Shown piece after piece: positions 5,741-9,672 of a DNA stretch of 9,672 nucleotides. Positions within the stretch are counted from its first letter, which is position 1. Each line of letters begins with the position of its first letter. Both the position numbers and the translations under genes were made by a program. The notes under the pieces were generated by a model, which saw only the letters and a program-made list of their open reading frames with translations, did not search any database and had not been told where the DNA came from. Origin of the DNA: Gammaproteobacteria bacterium (lineage in GTDB: Bacteria > Pseudomonadota > Gammaproteobacteria > Burkholderiales > Thiobacillaceae); NCBI GenBank assembly GCA_018820745.1, contig JAHJNP010000329.1, positions 1 through 9,672 on the forward strand, in the 5' to 3' direction.

Positions 5741-6538
5741 TTACTTGAGTGTGGCCAGCCGGCGCGCGGCAAGCGTGGCGGCTTGGGTGCCGGGGTATTT
5801 GGCCACCAGGTCTTCGAGCGTCTTGCGGGCGCCGTCGAGGTCATCCAGCGCCAGCTGGTTGGTGGCGACGTTGAGCAGCGCGTCGGGCACCTTGGCGCTG
5901 GCAGGATAGGCGGCCACCAGTTTTTGCTGATGCGCCAGCGCGGTTTTGTAGTCCTTCAGGGCGTAATACGAATAGCCGATCCAGTATTGCGCGTTGGAGG
6001 CCAGCGCGCTGGCGGGGTAAGCCTTGAGAAAGCCGTTGAACCCGGCAATGGCGCCCGCGTAATTGGCTTCGCGGAACTGCTTGAGCGCAGCTTCGTAGCT
6101 GCGCGATTCCACCAGCGGGTCGGCTTGTGGCGAATCGCCCGCCGCTACGGGCGCGGCGGGCTGCGCCCCCTCGACTGCCGGCGCGGGATCGACTACGGGC
6201 GCGGGCTGGCCCGCCTTGGCGAGGTCCGAAATGCGCTGATCGAGATCGGCGTACAAGTCGTTCTGCCGCTTGCCCAGGGTGTCCACCTGATGCACCTGGA
6301 CCTCGGCCTGGCCGCGCAACTTGGCGACTTCGGCCTTGAGCGTTTCGACTTCGTTCAGCAAGCCGAGCAGTTGCGGGGTTTGCTGCATGGCCGTTTCCAG
6401 CCTGACGAGGCGGGCATCAAGCTCGCCCGCCAGTTGCTGCAAGGCCTGCACCTGGCGGGCGAGCTCGGCATTCGAAACCGCCCAGGCGGGCGGGGCCAGC
6501 GCGAACGCGCAGGCCAGAATCAAGGCATAACGGCGCAT
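5741..6538 (-). CDS. cpoB: Cell division coordinator CpoB (YbgF)
   Basis: This encodes a 265-residue periplasmic protein that binds TolA and links outer-membrane constriction to peptidoglycan synthesis at division. Residues 1-20 form a signal peptide ending PAWA, with cleavage predicted before Val21. Residues ~23-108 form the N-terminal coiled coil, with the family pattern HQVDTLGKRQNDLYADLDQR at 83-102. A Pro/Ala-rich linker spans ~110-140. The C-terminal ~120 residues are tetratricopeptide repeats (YEAALKQFREANYAGAIAGF, then NAQYWIGYSYYALKDYKTAL, then PDALLNVATNQLALDDLDGA). The ATG at 6538 follows the pal stop by six bases, so the two are likely read from one message. The gene closes the classic Tol-Pal cluster. 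Confidence 0.97.
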   Translation of the reverse strand: MRRYALILACAFALAPPAWAVSNAELARQVQALQQLAGELDARLVRLETAMQQTPQLLGLLNEVETLKAEVAKLRGQAEVQVHQVDTLGKRQNDLYADLDQRISDLAKAGQPAPVVDPAPAVEGAQPAAPVAAGDSPQADPLVESRSYEAALKQFREANYAGAIAGFNGFLKAYPASALASNAQYWIGYSYYALKDYKTALAHQQKLVAAYPASAKVPDALLNVATNQLALDDLDGARKTLEDLVAKYPGTQAATLAARRLATLK

Positions 6539-6544
6539 CGGGCT

Positions 6545-7114
6545 TTACTCGTCGGCGTAGACCACATCGGTGCGGCGGTTCTCGGCGTGCGCCGCTTCGG
6601 TGTTGGCTTCGTTGCGCGGCTTTTCCTCGCCGAAGCTGATCGCTTCCATCTGCGCATCGCTCACGCCCAGCACGGCCAGCGCACGACGCACCGCTTCGGC
6701 ACGCTTCTGCCCCAGCGCCAGGTTGTATTCGCGGCTGCCGCGCTCGTCGGCGTTGCCCTGCAGGATGACGCGCGCATCACGCTTCGACTGCAGGTAGCTG
6801 GCATGCGCTTCGAGCATGGGGCGGTATTCGGGTTTCACCACGTAGCTGTCGAAATCAAAATGGACGCTGCGGCGGGACAAGGGGCTGGCCGGATCCTTGC
6901 GCGGGTCGCCGGCATATTGATCGCCCGGCAGCGCGCTGCCCGCCACGCCGGCGCCGTCGAGGCCGGTGCTCTCCGCACCGCCCGCCGGGCCGGCAGTGGT
7001 AGCGGTTGTCGCGGTCGCGCCGGTGCGGTCTTCAACCGTTGCCTGGGTGTCGGGGGTGGTGCCGCATGCGGACAGGGTCAATGCAAGCAAAACGGGCAGA
7101 AAGATCTTGTTCAT
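6545..7114 (-). CDS. pal: Peptidoglycan-associated lipoprotein Pal
   Basis: This encodes a 189-residue outer-membrane lipoprotein that anchors the outer membrane to peptidoglycan and binds TolB. The lipobox is LTLSAC, giving lipidated Cys17 after a short signal peptide. Residues ~18-80 are a Thr/Ala/Gly-rich tether. The OmpA-like domain starts at SVHFDFDS (83-90) and carries the peptidoglycan-binding signature GNADERGSREYN (120-131), then LGQKRAEAVR, and FGEEKPRNEA near the end. The ATG at 7114 has AAAGGAG about seven bases upstream, the strongest ribosome site in the cluster, fitting Pal's high abundance. A 125-base gap separates it from tolB, more than elsewhere between tol genes, and may hold an additional promoter, although I could not identify a clear one. 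Confidence 0.98.
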   Translation of the reverse strand: MNKIFLPVLLALTLSACGTTPDTQATVEDRTGATATTATTAGPAGGAESTGLDGAGVAGSALPGDQYAGDPRKDPASPLSRRSVHFDFDSYVVKPEYRPMLEAHASYLQSKRDARVILQGNADERGSREYNLALGQKRAEAVRRALAVLGVSDAQMEAISFGEEKPRNEANTEAAHAENRRTDVVYADE

Positions 7115-7239
7115 TTGTTTCTCCTTTGGTGATGAATAACAACGAATGAATCACGCGTGTGAATAACGATCAAATGGGCGGTTGCGGATTGATACACCAG
7201 GACAACTGCGCCATCCCCTCCTCAGAACAAAAACAACGC

Positions 7240-8514
7240 CTATGGGCCCCAGGCCGGTTCGCGGGCGTCCACGCCGGACTCCGACAGACGCGTGCGGGTC
7301 TTGCCGTCCAGGCTCACGGTGCCGAGCACACCGCGCCCGCCCTGTACGGTGGCATACAGCACCGCCTGGCCATTGGGCGCGAAGCTGGGCGACTCGTCGC
7401 GCGCGGTGTCGGTCAGCACGCGGGTCTGGCCCGAGGCCAGTTCGTGCAGCACCACGCTGAAGCGGCCGTCTTCACGACTGATATAGGCCAGATTCCGGCC
7501 ATCCGGGCTGACCGCGGGAGACACATTGTAGCCGCCGCTGAAGGTCACCCGCCGGGGCTCGCCGCCCTTGGCCGCCACGCGGTAAATCTGCGCGCTGCCG
7601 CCGCGATCCGAGGTGAAGTATATGGATTGCCCGTCGGGCGAGAATACCGGCTCGGTGTCGAGGTTGCCGCCCCGGGTCAGCCGGGTGAGGCCGCTGCCAT
7701 CGGCATTGATCAGATAAATCTGCGAGGCCTGGTCGCGCGTCAGCACCACTGCCAGACGCCGGCCGTCGGGCGCCCAGGCCGGCGCCGAGTTGGAGCCCTT
7801 GAAGGCCGCGACCTGGCTGCGACCGCCATCGCGCAGGGACTGCACATACACCACCGGCTTTCTGTCCTCGAACGACACGTACACCACGCGGGCGCCGTCG
7901 GGCGAGAAGCGCGGCGAAATCACCGGCTCGTTGGAGCGCACGACGGTGCGCGGATTTTGCCCGTCGGCATCGGCCACCCGCAGCTCGAAGCGCTTGCCCT
8001 GTTTCTGCACATAGGCGATGCGGCTGCTGAACGCGCCCGGGATGCCGGTCAGCTTTTCGTACACGATGTCGGCGATCTGGTGGGCGGTGGCGCGCCATTG
8101 CGCAGCGGTAATGGTGTAACTGAAGGCGGCAAGCTGCGTCTGCTTGATCACGTCCAGCAGGTAGAAGCGGACTTCGAAGCGGCCGCCGGGCAGCGCAGCG
8201 ACCTGGCCGATGACCAGGGCGTCCGCGCCCTTGCCGCGCCAGACGCCGTAGTTGACCTGTGCGGGCGCAACCGGCTGCTGCATGCCGGTGACGTCCACCA
8301 GCCTGAACTGGCCGCTGCGTTCGAGGTCGTCGCCGGCGATCCGGGGCAGCGCAGGTTCCGGCTGGCCCGGTGCCGCCTGAAACGGCACCATCGCCACGGC
8401 AATCTTGCTGGCGGCCCCGCCGATCACCTGGATTTCCATCGCGCCGCGCGCGGAAAACGTCACGCTCAGCAAGGCCAGGCAGAGCAGGGGGAAGTACAGA
8501 ACAGCACGCAGCAT
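7240..8514 (-). CDS. tolB: Tol-Pal system protein TolB
   Basis: This encodes the periplasmic protein that passes force between TolA and Pal. From the ATG at 8514 it has 424 residues. A signal peptide (MLRAVLYFPLLCLALLSVTF plus SARGA) is followed by the N-terminal alpha/beta domain beginning MEIQVIGGAASKIAVAMVPF. From about residue 185 onward come the beta-propeller blades, seen as repeated SPDG or APDG turns (RFSPDGARVVYVS, WAPDGRRLAVVL, FSPDGQSIYFTSD, VSPDGRNLAYIS, FAPNGQAVLYAT). An in-frame TTG at 8535 would add seven polar residues before the signal peptide. Neither start has a good ribosome site, so I prefer the ATG because it gives a normal signal peptide. A 102-base gap separates it from tolA, wider than the tolR-tolA junction. 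Confidence 0.97.
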   Translation of the reverse strand: MLRAVLYFPLLCLALLSVTFSARGAMEIQVIGGAASKIAVAMVPFQAAPGQPEPALPRIAGDDLERSGQFRLVDVTGMQQPVAPAQVNYGVWRGKGADALVIGQVAALPGGRFEVRFYLLDVIKQTQLAAFSYTITAAQWRATAHQIADIVYEKLTGIPGAFSSRIAYVQKQGKRFELRVADADGQNPRTVVRSNEPVISPRFSPDGARVVYVSFEDRKPVVYVQSLRDGGRSQVAAFKGSNSAPAWAPDGRRLAVVLTRDQASQIYLINADGSGLTRLTRGGNLDTEPVFSPDGQSIYFTSDRGGSAQIYRVAAKGGEPRRVTFSGGYNVSPAVSPDGRNLAYISREDGRFSVVLHELASGQTRVLTDTARDESPSFAPNGQAVLYATVQGGRGVLGTVSLDGKTRTRLSESGVDAREPAWGP

Positions 8515-8560
8515 GGAGTCGGGGGTCTCTATCAAAAGTGCTTTATTTCAAAACGAGTCT

Positions 8561-8588
8561 AGCATAGCCGGCTTGGCCGGCCTGTGAC
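8561..8588 (-). promoter_or_regulatory. Possible internal promoter before tolB
   Basis: On the minus strand GTCACA (8588-8583) and TATGCT (8566-8561) are 16 bases apart, each matching sigma-70 at four of six positions. A GCCGGC pair occupies the spacer. It would give a tolB-pal message separate from tolQRA, as is known in other bacteria. The match is weak. Confidence 0.35.
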
Positions 8589-8616
8589 TGCGCACCGCCG
8601 CGGCCAGGCGCCGGGG

Positions 8617-9486
8617 TCACTCTTTGGGGCGATGGACGAAGGATAGTTCCGGGACGAATGCAGCGCGTGCATCGCGGTCGCCCGGCAACGGCAGCGGGGA
8701 CGACTTTTCGATGGCGCGCACCACCGCGTCGTCGTATGCCGCATTGCCGCTCGACTGCGTCACCCGCACGCTCACGACTTCGCCGGTGGGCAGCAACTTC
8801 ACCAGGCAGCGCACTTGGGGGTTGCCGGTCAGGTTGTCGGGCAGGCGGGTGTTGCCGCGCACCTTGGCGCTGATCAGGTCGCGGTACTGGCCGACGACGC
8901 TCGCCAGCTCGGCCTGGCGCTTGCTGGCCGCCGCGGCTTCGGCCAGTTTGGCCTGCGCTTCAGCCAGTTTGGCTTGGCGCGCTTCGCTCGCCGCGGCCTC
9001 GTCCGCCATGCGCCGCGTCAAGTCCTCTTCCTCCATCTGGCGCAGCAGTTCGCGTTTCTTCTGTTCGGCCAGCTGCTTTTCCTGCGCCTTTTTGGCGGCG
9101 TCGGCCCGGGCCTTTTCTTCGGCCGCCTGTGTGGCTTGCAGCTTTTGCAGGCGCTCGGCCTCGGCTTTCTTCCTTTCCAGGGCAATGTCAGGGGCTTTGG
9201 GCGGCGGCGGCTCCTTCACCGCCGGCCGGGGGGCTGGCGCGGCCTTGGCCGGCGCGGGCGCTTTCACCGGGGCTGGCGGCCTCGATGGCTTGGCTGCGGC
9301 GGACTGCGTCACCGGCGGCAGCGCTTCCCACAAGTCGACCATCACCGGCGCGGGATGCCGGGTCTGCCACGACACGCCGAACACCAGCAGCAGCACGAAG
9401 GCGACATGCACCCCCAGCGCCAGCGCGCCGGCGATGAGGTTGGAGCCGGGACGGGAAACAAAGGGCGCGTCTGCCTGAAAACTCAT
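8617..9486 (-). CDS. tolA: Tol-Pal system protein TolA
   Basis: This encodes a 289-residue inner-membrane protein that spans the periplasm and transmits energy from TolQR to TolB-Pal. Residues ~15-40 form the membrane segment, including His27, which matches the conserved histidine used by TolA and TonB in contacting their motor. Residues ~55-100 are Pro/Ala/Lys-rich. Residues ~101-196 are a long Ala/Glu/Lys/Gln-rich coiled coil (domain II), with a tandem heptad at 171-184. Residues ~197-289 are the TonB-like domain III (YRDLISAKVR, CLVKLLPTGEVVSVRV, YDDAVVRAIE, PLPLPGD). The ATG at 9486 lies seven bases after the tolR stop. Its length is short compared with enteric TolA (about 420 residues), mainly through a shorter domain II, which is common in betaproteobacteria. 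Confidence 0.96.
   Translation of the reverse strand: MSFQADAPFVSRPGSNLIAGALALGVHVAFVLLLVFGVSWQTRHPAPVMVDLWEALPPVTQSAAAKPSRPPAPVKAPAPAKAAPAPRPAVKEPPPPKAPDIALERKKAEAERLQKLQATQAAEEKARADAAKKAQEKQLAEQKKRELLRQMEEEDLTRRMADEAAASEARQAKLAEAQAKLAEAAAASKRQAELASVVGQYRDLISAKVRGNTRLPDNLTGNPQVRCLVKLLPTGEVVSVRVTQSSGNAAYDDAVVRAIEKSSPLPLPGDRDARAAFVPELSFVHRPKE
8936..8977 (-). repeat. 21-base tandem duplication inside tolA
   Basis: Two adjacent 21-base units (8936-8956 and 8957-8977) differ at only three positions and encode the same heptad, AKLAEAQ-like, twice in the coiled coil. This keeps the reading frame and the heptad phase, so it lengthens the rod by one heptad. Confidence 0.75.
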
Positions 9487-9493
9487 CTCAGGA

Positions 9494-9672
9494 TCAGGGT
9501 GCGGGGCGCGCGAGCAGGCCGATGCGGGTGATCTGCGCGTTCTGCAATACGGTCATGGTGCTCATCACTTCCTCGTAGCGCACATTTTTGTCTGCCGCGA
9601 TGACCACCGGCTGATCCGGCAAGGCGCGATGCAGCAAAGCGACTTCGGCTGCCAGCGCCGACTTCGCCACCA
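9494..9672 (-). CDS. tolR: Tol-Pal system protein TolR, C-terminal part
   Basis: Only the last 58 residues are in the window; the gene runs off the right edge. TolR is the ExbD-type motor subunit that works with TolQ to couple proton flow to TolA movement. The visible part has the periplasmic domain pattern ALLHRALPDQPVVIAADKNV, then RYEEVMSTMTVLQNAQITRI, then GLLARPAP and TGA. The DKNVRYEEVM and IGL features match the ExbD/TolR fold. The membrane helix with its catalytic aspartate lies outside. Seven bases separate its stop from the tolA start, so the two should be co-translated. Confidence 0.95.
   Translation of the reverse strand, partial: VAKSALAAEVALLHRALPDQPVVIAADKNVRYEEVMSTMTVLQNAQITRIGLLARPAP

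Noticed and set aside
7170..7214. A 14-codon minus-strand frame in the tolB-pal gap (MAQLSWCINPQPPI) with AGGAGG just before its ATG.
   Set aside because: The Shine-Dalgarno is only two bases from the ATG, too close to work well, and nothing supports a leader peptide.
5606..8562. Two plus-strand frames of 467-508 codons opposite queE, cpoB, pal and tolB.
   Set aside because: They run across several genes and intergenic gaps and have mirror-image composition; the minus-strand genes are all identified.
1..9672. CRISPR arrays, insertion sequences or transposase genes.
   Set aside because: No regularly spaced repeats, terminal inverted repeats or transposase motifs were seen on either strand.

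Overview
The window reads as a chromosomal segment of a Gram-negative bacterium, most likely a betaproteobacterium of the Nitrosomonadales / Thiobacillus-like kind. The basis for this is the high GC of the core genes, the order tolR-tolA-tolB-pal-cpoB-queE-queC, a TfpX/TfpZ-type pilin accessory gene beside pilA, and a YeeE/YedE transporter of the thiosulfate-uptake family. The genus is an inference; no 16S or other marker gene is present.

Layout. (1) Positions 1-1560: a type IV pilin unit on the minus strand. pilA lies behind a clear sigma-54 promoter, then comes an intrinsic terminator, then a tfpX/tfpZ-like accessory gene, then a second terminator. (2) Positions 1561-2012: about 450 bases with no convincing intact gene. 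They hold the pilA upstream control region and a short coding-like stretch that may be a gene remnant. (3) Positions 2013-2617: a plus-strand Phd/YefM-RelE/ParE toxin-antitoxin pair, the only plus-strand genes here. It shares a bidirectional terminator with the facing tRNA-Lys(UUU) at 2701-2776. (4) Positions 2916-4091: a single minus-strand YeeE/YedE membrane transporter with its own promoter. (5) Positions 4285-9672: a minus-strand series tolR (partial), tolA, tolB, pal, cpoB, queE, queC. It couples the Tol-Pal envelope system to two queuosine/7-deazaguanine biosynthesis enzymes.

How the genes work together. TolR (with TolQ, off the window) and TolA use the proton gradient to drive TolB and Pal, which hold the outer membrane to peptidoglycan during constriction; CpoB binds TolA and tunes this process. 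QueE and QueC act consecutively in making preQ0, the precursor of queuosine in tRNA. PilA is the major pilin subunit and the TfpX/TfpZ-like membrane protein is thought to help its export or assembly. The toxin-antitoxin pair is an independent accessory module.

Sampled lines show about 42-50% GC in tfpZ and the toxin gene against about 70% in the tol genes. The left 2.7 kb may therefore have a different history from the right 7 kb, with the change falling near the tRNA gene. I did not find a clearly undescribed system: most of the window is recognisable housekeeping, and the more interesting points are regulatory signals and start-site questions.
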